NCBI RefSeq assembly: GCF_964021845.1
Contig: NZ_CAXHZC010000008.1
Coordinates: 62,001 to 126,000 of the forward strand
Origin: Arcticibacterium sp964021845
GTDB taxonomy: Bacteria > Bacteroidota > Bacteroidia > Cytophagales > Spirosomataceae
Length of the DNA: 64,000 bases
Direction: 5' to 3'
Shown: positions 54,726 to 62,204 of the stretch, in pieces
Layout: every line of letters begins with the position of its first letter
Position numbering within the stretch: the stretch's first letter is position 1
The notes under the pieces: model-generated
Database searches by the model: none
Told to the model about the DNA's origin: nothing
Seen by the model: the letters and a program-made list of their open reading frames with translations, nothing else
Position numbers and translations under genes: made by a program

Positions 54726-55728
54726 GAAGAATCTTCTCTTCATAGTATTTATCACAATAGGGTTGTTGTCTTGTAAGCAAGGCAATAAACCCTATTCTGT
54801 TTTTCAGGGCTATGCTCAGGGAAGTACTTTTAGAATAGTGTATGAGTCTATATCGGAAAAAGACTATGCTTCAGATGTAGATAGTATTTTGCTAGTGATA
54901 GATAAAAGTATGTCGCTTTGGGATAGTACCTCTATCATTCGCAAGGTTAATGAAACAGAGGAAGCTGTGCTTGTAGATAGTCACTTTGCTAATGTTTTTA
55001 AGCGTTCACAATATTTTTATGAAATCAGTGAAGGGGCATTTGACCCAACTTTAGGCCCATTAATAGATGCTTGGGGTTTTGCAAGAAAGCATGGGACCAG
55101 TTTACCTACTGATAAAGCTATTGACAGTCTTAAAAACTTTATAGGACTTAATAAATTCCGCTTAGAGGGAAATACGCTCTACAAAGATTTTGCGGGAGCT
55201 CAATTGAATTTTAATGCCATAGCTCAGGGTTATACAGCAGATGTTTTGGGGGACTATCTCGAGACCCAGGGTGTCAAAAACTATTTAGTGGAAATAGGTG
55301 GAGAAACAAAAGCTAAGGGACTGAATCAATCTGGAGAGAAATGGAAAGTAGGAATAGAAAAACCAGACTTTAACCAGACGAGTGCTACCAATGCCATTAA
55401 GACGGTAGTTGGTTTAACAAATGGGTCTTTGGTGACCTCGGGTAGCTACAGGAAGTATATAGAAAAGGACGGTAAAAAGTATAGTCACACTTTAAATGCT
55501 ATTACAGGAAAACCTGTAACACATAATTTATTAAGTGCCGCGGTGGTAGTACCTGAGGCAATGGATGCTGATGCCTATGCCACCATGTTTATGGTGATGG
55601 GAAAAGATTCCGCTATAACTTATGCAAACGAGCATGGCTTGGCCGTTCAGTGCATCTTTGATGATGAGGGAACCTTAGGTATAGCCTATTCCAATGCCTT
55701 TAAAGAACTAATAGTTTTAGAGAACTAG
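54706..55728 (+). CDS. apbE: FAD:protein FMN transferase (ApbE)
   Basis: 340 residues with a lipobox (GLLSC, Cys23). GYAQGSTFRIVYE and FDPTLGPLIDAWGF, then LVEIGGETKAKG and SGSYRKYIEKDGKKYSHTLN are standard ApbE motifs. It transfers FMN from FAD to the Thr of NqrB and NqrC, so its place in the operon is functional. It overlaps nqrF by 20 bases; a TTG three codons later is an alternative start. Confidence 0.95.
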   Translation: MMTLEVKKNLLFIVFITIGLLSCKQGNKPYSVFQGYAQGSTFRIVYESISEKDYASDVDSILLVIDKSMSLWDSTSIIRKVNETEEAVLVDSHFANVFKRSQYFYEISEGAFDPTLGPLIDAWGFARKHGTSLPTDKAIDSLKNFIGLNKFRLEGNTLYKDFAGAQLNFNAIAQGYTADVLGDYLETQGVKNYLVEIGGETKAKGLNQSGEKWKVGIEKPDFNQTSATNAIKTVVGLTNGSLVTSGSYRKYIEKDGKKYSHTLNAITGKPVTHNLLSAAVVVPEAMDADAYATMFMVMGKDSAITYANEHGLAVQCIFDDEGTLGIAYSNAFKELIVLEN

Positions 55729-55913
55729 TCGTTTTGACAGGCTTCATCAGGTAGCTTTCCACACACACCACATACAGCTCCCTCTTTTTGAAGCATTGGG
55801 TTGTTATTGGCACATGTACCTTTGAATCTTCCGTTTTTTACAAATAGTATTCTCACGCTAAAAAGGAAAAAAGCAAAGAGAACTGCCGCAAGTGTAACTA
55901 GTAATAATTTCAT
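55725..55913 (-). CDS. NqrM-like small membrane protein (Na+-NQR maturation candidate)
   Basis: 62 residues with one N-terminal membrane helix (about 3-25), then a Cys-rich tail with Cys34, Cys48, Cys51 and Cys59 (RFKGTC...GAVCGVCGKLPDEAC). NqrM (DUF539) of Vibrio has the same build: one helix followed by a KGSCGG-type segment and four Cys needed to insert the NqrD/E iron. Its stop overlaps the apbE stop region. The resemblance is by pattern, and the convergent strand is unusual for nqrM. Confidence 0.6.
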   Translation of the reverse strand: MKLLLVTLAAVLFAFFLFSVRILFVKNGRFKGTCANNNPMLQKEGAVCGVCGKLPDEACQND

Positions 55914-56018
55914 GTTGCAATTTAACTATTTCTTCTAAGAACGTAATTACACTTGGTCATATTGAGGGATTTCTTTACTTTAGGTATTCTTATTTTAATC
56001 TAATTAAAGCTGTACTAA

Positions 56019-56468
56019 ATGATAACTAAAGTAAAAACCCTATTAGAAGGAAAAGAACTGCAAGAAATAGTGACTGTTACGCCTACTACTACGGTAATAG
56101 AAGCGTTGGCGGTATTAGAAAAATATAAAATAGGAGCAGTTTTGGTCATGGAAAATGGTGAACTAAAAGGTATTTTTTCAGAAAGAGATTATGCAAGAAA
56201 GGGAATCATCAAGGGAAGGAAAGCAAAAAGTACTTTTATGAGCGACGTGATGACTACCAACGTTATAACGGCCAAAGTAACTGCTGGTATTAGAGATTGT
56301 ATGGAATTAATGACCAATGGACATTTTAGACACCTTCCGGTAGTGAATGAAGAAGATAAGGTAGTAGGTGTGCTAAGTGTAGGTGATATTGTAAATGGAT
56401 TGATAAAAGAACAAAGAACGCACATAAACTTTTTGGAAAACTATATATCAGGCTCTATAGCTGGCTGA
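56019..56468 (+). CDS. Two-CBS-domain protein
   Basis: 149 residues with two CBS motifs (about 8-68 and 75-135): VLVMENGELKGIFSERDYARKGI and FRHLPVVNEEDKVVGVLSVGDIV. CBS pairs bind adenosine nucleotides and regulate partner proteins. There is no attached enzyme domain. It is three bases from the SixA gene and likely co-transcribed. Confidence 0.92.
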   Translation: MITKVKTLLEGKELQEIVTVTPTTTVIEALAVLEKYKIGAVLVMENGELKGIFSERDYARKGIIKGRKAKSTFMSDVMTTNVITAKVTAGIRDCMELMTNGHFRHLPVVNEEDKVVGVLSVGDIVNGLIKEQRTHINFLENYISGSIAG

Positions 56469-56471
56469 TAA

Positions 56472-56984
56472 ATGAAGAAAAAGACGCTTTATATTATTCG
56501 ACATGCTGAGGCAGAAGATTTTGGAAATTCTGCCATGTTGAAAGACTTTAATAGAAACCTGACGGGCAAAGGGATTTCCCAATCGGCTAGATTGGGAAGT
56601 TTTTTGGTTAAGGCTAATGTTAAAATTGATGGTTTTGTTTCTAGTCCAGCAAATCGTGCTTTTCAAACAGCAAAGGTTCTATTGGAACAATATAAATTAG
56701 ACGAAGAGCAAATAACTCTAGAAGAATCTCTATATGGAGGAGGCCCAAGAGCTTATCTTTCATGCTTAAATGGAATCTCAGAGAATTTAAGTTCAGTTGC
56801 AATCTTTGGTCATAATCCGGATATTACTTTTTTTGCAGAATATTTAACACGAGATGATGTAGGTGGAAATATGAAAAAGGCTACCATAGTTGAGTTGGAA
56901 TTTGAAAACCAGGACTGGGCCGAGATCTCTGGTAACACGGGAGACTTGGTAAGAAGGGTTGATGTAAAGAGTATTGAGGTTTAA
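56472..56984 (+). CDS. sixA: SixA-type histidine phosphatase
   Basis: 170 residues. The catalytic RHAEAED starts at Arg10 with His11, and the second catalytic His is in FGHNPDITFF. Small histidine phosphatases of this type dephosphorylate phosphohistidine in phosphorelay proteins or other small substrates. It lies between the CBS gene and a small membrane peptide gene. Confidence 0.9.
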   Translation: MKKKTLYIIRHAEAEDFGNSAMLKDFNRNLTGKGISQSARLGSFLVKANVKIDGFVSSPANRAFQTAKVLLEQYKLDEEQITLEESLYGGGPRAYLSCLNGISENLSSVAIFGHNPDITFFAEYLTRDDVGGNMKKATIVELEFENQDWAEISGNTGDLVRRVDVKSIEV

Positions 56985-56987
56985 AGA

Positions 56988-57125
56988 ATGAAAAAGAAAA
57001 ACATTTTCAAAATAGCCTTTGTGGTCTTTGTAGGCATAGTTATTCTATTGCTTTTGGATATGGCAAGGCATACTACAGCACCGTGGAACAAGGACAAACA
57101 AATAGAAAGAGCTGTTAACCCTTAA
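56988..57125 (+). CDS. 45-residue single-helix membrane protein
   Basis: From ATG, three bases after the sixA stop. The start MKKKNIFK is followed by one hydrophobic helix (about 9-23), then a polar tail with DMARHTTAPWNK. The positive N terminus and clean helix suggest a real membrane peptide. It is convergent with the nuclease gene, two bases apart. Function unknown. Confidence 0.6.
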   Translation: MKKKNIFKIAFVVFVGIVILLLLDMARHTTAPWNKDKQIERAVNP

Positions 57126-57127
57126 GC

Positions 57128-57946
57128 TTAGAATTTAAGGGTAGTTAAAATAGGATGATGGTCTGAAGCAAAGAGGCCTCCCCAAGTTTGAGAAATGGCA
57201 GCGTGTTTAAGTACTGTGATACCGCTATTTATAAAAATATGGTCTATTTGGCTATTTTCTCTTTCACTTGACTTAAAGCCTGTGAAGCTATCTATAGGGC
57301 CGTAATGTGGCGTCTTTGATACATCCTGCGTGTTTTTTAGACCACCATTTGTATAAATCAAAATAGGTTCATCTGTAGGAGTGCTATTAAAGTCTCCCAT
57401 AAGTATTACTGGGTCTTTCATTTTTGCAATTAGAGCTAGAAGTAATTTAGAGCTCTCTACACGGGCTAGATCTCCGCGGTGGTCATAGTGCGTATTAATG
57501 GCTACAAAGGCTTTACCATCAGATTTTCTTATAAAGTGAGCCACGGTAGCAATTCGTGGCAAGGCTGCATCCCAGTCTTTAGAGGGTTTTTCAGGGGTCT
57601 TAGAGAGCCAAACAGTATTCCAACTAGTCAATGCTAGTTTAGATGAGTTATAGAAAATAGGGGAGAACTCTCCACCAGCTTTTCCATCATCTCTACCTAC
57701 ACCTACCCATTTATAATTAGAAAGGGCTTCTCCAAGAAAAAGTACTTGTGGTTCTGTAGCCTCTTGTAAGCCACATATATCTGTTTCAAAATAAGAGATG
57801 GTTTCGGCTACATGTTCTTTTCTGTTTTCCCATTGATTTATACCATCATTTGGGGTGGCATATCTAATGTTGAAAGACATCACGTTTAGTGAGGACTGAG
57901 ACAAGCAAGAAATAGGAAGAAGTAAAAGAAGAATTCTTAATAACAT
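57128..57946 (-). CDS. Secreted endonuclease/exonuclease/phosphatase-family protein
   Basis: 272 residues with a signal peptide (LLRILLLLLPISCLSQ). Metal-site motifs of the family: NVMSFNIRYAT, DICGLQEATE, MGDFNSTPTDEPI and SDHHPI at the C terminus. Family members cut DNA, RNA, phosphoesters of inositol or sphingomyelin; the substrate here is unknown. Convergent with the small membrane protein gene. Confidence 0.88.
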   Translation of the reverse strand: MLLRILLLLLPISCLSQSSLNVMSFNIRYATPNDGINQWENRKEHVAETISYFETDICGLQEATEPQVLFLGEALSNYKWVGVGRDDGKAGGEFSPIFYNSSKLALTSWNTVWLSKTPEKPSKDWDAALPRIATVAHFIRKSDGKAFVAINTHYDHRGDLARVESSKLLLALIAKMKDPVILMGDFNSTPTDEPILIYTNGGLKNTQDVSKTPHYGPIDSFTGFKSSERENSQIDHIFINSGITVLKHAAISQTWGGLFASDHHPILTTLKF

Positions 57947-57997
57947 AATTGGGTTGAAATTGTGTTCGAATTTACATTAACCCAAAAGGCTTTGAAA

Positions 57998-58504
57998 CTA
58001 TTGATTAAATAATTTCAGAAAATTATTTATCAGCCAAGATTCTTCTGCTTTTAATACAGACTGTACAGTGCTATTAGTGAAGTTAGTAACCTTATTTATA
58101 TCGTCAATTATTTTCAACACCTCTTTTTTCTCATCGGTGTCTGGTTTTAGTTGAGATTTGATTTCGTCCATTGTTTCTATTATGGGCTCTATCTCTCTCC
58201 TTTTTCTTTCTTTGGCTATTTGACGGGCTACTTTCCAAATATCCTTTTCGGCTAAGAAGTATTCTTTACGCTCTCCAGGAAGTAATTGCTTATTAATCAA
58301 ACCCCAGCTCATAAGGTCTCTCAAATTCATGTTCACATTTCCTCTGGAGATTTTTAAATCTTCCATGATTTGGTCTGCGTTCAGTGATTTGGGCGACAGT
58401 AATAGTAGGGCGTGAATTTGCGACATGGTTCGGTTTATCCCCCATTGAGTAGCAAGTGTACCCCACGTATGGATAAATTTATCCTTCGCTTCTTGTAGTT
58501 CCAT
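57998..58504 (-). CDS. GbsR/MarR-type transcriptional regulator
   Basis: 168 residues. Winged-helix region about 25-95 with ATQWGINRTMSQIHALLLLS, and EDLKISRGNVNMNLRDLMSWGLI, close to the GbsR family (choline/osmoprotectant regulators of the MarR fold). The C-terminal half is a charged helix. Its target is not visible here. Confidence 0.85.
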   Translation of the reverse strand: MELQEAKDKFIHTWGTLATQWGINRTMSQIHALLLLSPKSLNADQIMEDLKISRGNVNMNLRDLMSWGLINKQLLPGERKEYFLAEKDIWKVARQIAKERKRREIEPIIETMDEIKSQLKPDTDEKKEVLKIIDDINKVTNFTNSTVQSVLKAEESWLINNFLKLFNQ

Positions 58505-58614
58505 AAATAGGCTTTATAAAAATCTTCTAGGTTTGCACGTAAGTCTGAACGTCAAAGTAAACTAAGGATATTGAATTTTCAAAATTTTCTGAAACTTATT
58601 TGACTGGCAAAAAG

Positions 58615-58652
58615 AAAGGAATCCATTCTTTTTGCAAAGATTAGATTCCTTT
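58615..58652 (-). terminator. Terminator of the penicillin-binding protein gene
   Basis: AAAGGAATC and GATTCCTTT form a perfect 9-base stem (58615-58623 with 58644-58652). On the - strand it is followed by C and five T. It is 26 bases past the stop of the penicillin-binding protein. Confidence 0.75.
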
Positions 58653-58677
58653 TTAATTAGCTGTCTACATGTGAGAA

Positions 58678-61032
58678 CTAAAGCATTTCTTCGTCGTCGT
58701 CTGCTTTGACTCTGCCTGGTGTAGCTATGTTTGTAGAGTCAGAGGGTCTTCTAAAAGTCTCACCGGGACTAAAGATACAGTCGCCAGAAACTCTTACACC
58801 TGAAGGAATATCGAAAGAGCTTTTGCCAAATTCTAAGTCTTTATCAGCGTATACTTTTTGCATAAATAGTCCCCAGGCTGGTAATGCCATTCTGGCTCCT
58901 TGCCCATGGTAGATAGACCTAAAGTGAATAGATCTTTCTGAGGCTCCCGACCATACTCCAGCTACCAAGTTAGAGGTAAGTCCCATAAACCAACCGTCAG
59001 AGTAGTTTGAAGTGGTTCCTGTTTTACCAGCTACTTCATTACCACCTAGTACACCGTATCTTCCTAATCCTGCTGATGTACCTCCAGGCATTGTAGAGCC
59101 TTTCATAAGGTGAATCATTTTATAAGCAGATTCGGCACTTAAAACTTCTTTTTGGTCTGGGAGGTATTCTCTTATAAGTTCACCGTGCTTGTCTTCTATT
59201 CTGCTAACAAACAGTGGCTCTGTGTATTTTCCACCATTGGCAAATACAGAATAGCCGCCAAGCATCTCAAACAAAGTTACTTCACTAACACCTAAACAAA
59301 GAGAAGGACTATTAGCTAATTCACTTTTTATACCTAATTGTTTTGCCATCTGTATAACATTAGACGGTTTAAACTGTTTTATCAATCTCGCACTCACCGA
59401 ATTAATGGATTCTCCCAAGGCCCTTCTTAATGTTAGCGAGCGGTATGAATACTTTCCGTCTGAGTTTTTAGGCGTGTAAGTTTTACCAACTAAGCCATCT
59501 TCCGCTCCAAATGTGATAGGTTCGTCCACTACTTCTTCACAGGTAGAAAAACCATTGTCAATAGCCGTGACATAAACAAATGGTTTGAAAGTAGAACCAG
59601 GCTGTCTTTTACTTTGCTCTACGTGGTCATATTTAAAGTGTTTAAAATTGATACCACCTACCCAAGCTTTGATGTTTCCGTTTCTTGGGTCCATAGCCAT
59701 CATACCCATGTTTAAGAACCTCTTATAATACCTAATGGAGTCCATGTGAGACATAGTTGTGTCTTTTTCGCCTTCCCAAGTGAACACTGTCATGTCTACA
59801 GGTTTGTCCATTTCGGCAAATATCTTCTTCTCGTCTTTGCCATACTTCTTTTTAAGGTCTCTGTAAATCTGTGTTCTTTTAGCTACGGTTTCTATAAAAC
59901 CAGGAATTTCTACATAACCGCTAGATGATTCCGCATTTCTTCGCTGTACCCATGGATTTCTTCCTTTCCAGTGCTCGTCAAATATTTTTTGCTGTTTCGC
60001 CATATGCTCTTCCATGGCCTCTTCAGCGTAGGCTTGCATTCTGGAATCTATGGTTGTATAGATTTTAAAACCTTTGGTGTATAAATCTTCTGGCTTGTAA
60101 CCATATTTTTGAATTTCCTTTTTAGCCCAATCTTTCAAAAATTGTCTAAAATACGGGGCAGGACCATTGTTATGAGAGTCTGGTGAGTAATCAAGTACAA
60201 TATCTTCTTCTTTTAACTGGTCAAAATCATCTTTGGCTAGTTTGCCATATTTTACCATTTGAGCCAAAACTACATTTCTTCTTGGCTTGGCGTATTGCGG
60301 TCTAAATTTAGGATTAAACCTTGATGGATTCTGAATCATTCCTATCAGAAGAGCTGCTTCGTTTACGGTAAGTTCAGATGGGGACTTTTGGAAATACGTT
60401 TTAGTGGCAGATTTTATACCATGTGCACCACTACTAAACTCAATAGTATCAAGGTACATTTTCATGATTTCCTTTTTCGTGTACCTTTTTTCAAGCTTTA
60501 CACAGGTAATCCATTCCTTAGTTTTAATTATTAAAGTTCTTAGTACCGGCACATTGTAAAGGATACCTTGGTAAGATTCATCCATCCTTAATCTAAACAG
60601 GTTTTTGGCGAGCTGCTGTGTAATGGTACTACCCCCACCTTTATGATTTAAGGTAAGAACACCGGTTAATACACGAATCATAGCCCTTGCATCTATACCA
60701 CCATGTTTGGTAAAACGTACATCTTCCGTAGCAATAAGAGCGTCAATCAAATAAGGAGAAAGTTCTTCCCAGTCTGCAGGGCTTCGGTTTTCGTAAAAAA
60801 ATTTCCCGAGAACTTTTCCATCAGATGAGATAACTTCTGTGGCAATTTCACTTTTAGGATTGTCAAGGTCATCTACTGATGCCATTTTTCCAAAAAGCCA
60901 AAAAAGGTTAAAATTTACAGCTAGTAAATAAACTATGAATAGACCGATTCCTCCAAAGAAGAATAGGTAGAAAAAATTAATAAGCTTTTTGAATTTGCCT
61001 TCGGCTAACATGCCGACCTGTGGAATCTTCAT
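58678..61032 (-). CDS. Class A penicillin-binding protein (transglycosylase/transpeptidase, PBP1A-like)
   Basis: 784 residues. One N-terminal membrane helix, a GT51 glycosyltransferase domain with catalytic Glu103 (ATEDVRFTKHGGID), then a transpeptidase domain with Ser480-x-x-Lys483 (PGSTFKPF), SVS-type second motif (INSVSARL), and Lys-Thr-Gly at 670-672 (AGKTGTTSNYSDGWF). It polymerises and cross-links peptidoglycan. It follows tsaD on the same strand after about 115 bases. Confidence 0.95.
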   Translation of the reverse strand: MKIPQVGMLAEGKFKKLINFFYLFFFGGIGLFIVYLLAVNFNLFWLFGKMASVDDLDNPKSEIATEVISSDGKVLGKFFYENRSPADWEELSPYLIDALIATEDVRFTKHGGIDARAMIRVLTGVLTLNHKGGGSTITQQLAKNLFRLRMDESYQGILYNVPVLRTLIIKTKEWITCVKLEKRYTKKEIMKMYLDTIEFSSGAHGIKSATKTYFQKSPSELTVNEAALLIGMIQNPSRFNPKFRPQYAKPRRNVVLAQMVKYGKLAKDDFDQLKEEDIVLDYSPDSHNNGPAPYFRQFLKDWAKKEIQKYGYKPEDLYTKGFKIYTTIDSRMQAYAEEAMEEHMAKQQKIFDEHWKGRNPWVQRRNAESSSGYVEIPGFIETVAKRTQIYRDLKKKYGKDEKKIFAEMDKPVDMTVFTWEGEKDTTMSHMDSIRYYKRFLNMGMMAMDPRNGNIKAWVGGINFKHFKYDHVEQSKRQPGSTFKPFVYVTAIDNGFSTCEEVVDEPITFGAEDGLVGKTYTPKNSDGKYSYRSLTLRRALGESINSVSARLIKQFKPSNVIQMAKQLGIKSELANSPSLCLGVSEVTLFEMLGGYSVFANGGKYTEPLFVSRIEDKHGELIREYLPDQKEVLSAESAYKMIHLMKGSTMPGGTSAGLGRYGVLGGNEVAGKTGTTSNYSDGWFMGLTSNLVAGVWSGASERSIHFRSIYHGQGARMALPAWGLFMQKVYADKDLEFGKSSFDIPSGVRVSGDCIFSPGETFRRPSDSTNIATPGRVKADDDEEML

Positions 61033-61146
61033 AATATATAGGAAAACGAGTTTATTCTAAGTTCAAATTTAAGGGTTTATGGCTAAGAACGAATTCTTTT
61101 AAACCAAATTTCAATGAACACAGATTTGATTTAATCTTTTAAGTTA

Positions 61147-62157
61147 TTATAATTTATACCTCGGCAGTGGACTTATAGATTGTTCTGTAAATTCTTTTGC
61201 CAAAAACTTATAGTAAGTACTTACCGCAATCATGGCGGCGTTGTCTGTACAATATTCAAATTGAGGAATAAAAACTTCCCACTTTTCTTTTTGTCCAGTT
61301 TCTTGTAATGCGTTTCTTAAGCCTTTATTTGCCGCCACACCACCAGCTATGGCCACATGCTTTACTTTATGCTTTCTAGTTGCCTTTTTTAGCTTTTGGA
61401 GCAGTGTCTTTACTAAAGTGTATTGATAACTGGCACAAATGTCGTCCATGTTTTCATCAATGAAATTAGTATCCTCTTTCACTTTTTTCTCAAGAAAGTA
61501 TCTCAAAGCAGTTTTGACACCTGAAAAAGAAAAACTGAGACCTTTCATTTCTGAGATAGGAAACTCATATGCTAGCGGGTTTCCCTTGGCAGCATGCTTG
61601 TCAATCATTGGTCCCCCCGGATAATTTAAACCTAACATTTTGGCTCCTTTGTCAAAGGCTTCGCCCACGGCATCATCTTGGGTTTCGCCTATAACTTCCA
61701 TTTCTAGGTAGTCTTTGACCAAGACTAATTGGGTATGGCCACCGCTAACAGTCAAACAAATAAAGGGAAATGCAGGTTTTGGGTCGTCTATAAAATGAGC
61801 TAAAATATGGGCTTGCATGTGATTGACCTCAATGAGCGGTATCTTATTTGCCAAGGCAAAGCCTTTAGCAAAGGAAGTACCTACCAGTAAGGAACCTAAA
61901 AGGCCAGGCCCCCTTGTAAAACCTACTGCTTTGAGTTCATTTTTTGTTACCTTTGCTTCCTTTAGGGCAGCGTCTACCACAGGTAAAATATGTTGTTGGT
62001 GTGCCCTTGAAGCTAGCTCCGGAACCACGCCGCCATATTTTTCATGTATAATTTGGGTAGAAACAATGTTGGATTTCACTTCGCCGTTAATAATAACCGA
62101 TGCTGATGTTTCATCACAGGAAGATTCAATGGCAAGCAAGGCGATTTTTTCGGGCAT
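61147..62157 (-). CDS. tsaD: tRNA N6-adenosine threonylcarbamoyltransferase TsaD
   Basis: 336 residues. ASKA-fold motifs: AIESSCDETSASVI near the start, HMQAHILAH (iron ligands), VSGGHTQLVLV, GVAANKGLR, and CTDNAAMIA. It puts the threonylcarbamoyl group on A37 of ANN-decoding tRNAs with TsaB and TsaE. It is divergent from the tamB-like gene. Confidence 0.97.
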   Translation of the reverse strand: MPEKIALLAIESSCDETSASVIINGEVKSNIVSTQIIHEKYGGVVPELASRAHQQHILPVVDAALKEAKVTKNELKAVGFTRGPGLLGSLLVGTSFAKGFALANKIPLIEVNHMQAHILAHFIDDPKPAFPFICLTVSGGHTQLVLVKDYLEMEVIGETQDDAVGEAFDKGAKMLGLNYPGGPMIDKHAAKGNPLAYEFPISEMKGLSFSFSGVKTALRYFLEKKVKEDTNFIDENMDDICASYQYTLVKTLLQKLKKATRKHKVKHVAIAGGVAANKGLRNALQETGQKEKWEVFIPQFEYCTDNAAMIAVSTYYKFLAKEFTEQSISPLPRYKL

Positions 62158-62204
62158 AGTGTTACTTTAGAATAGCAAAATTAAGAAGAACAAAGCAAAA
62201 GGAT

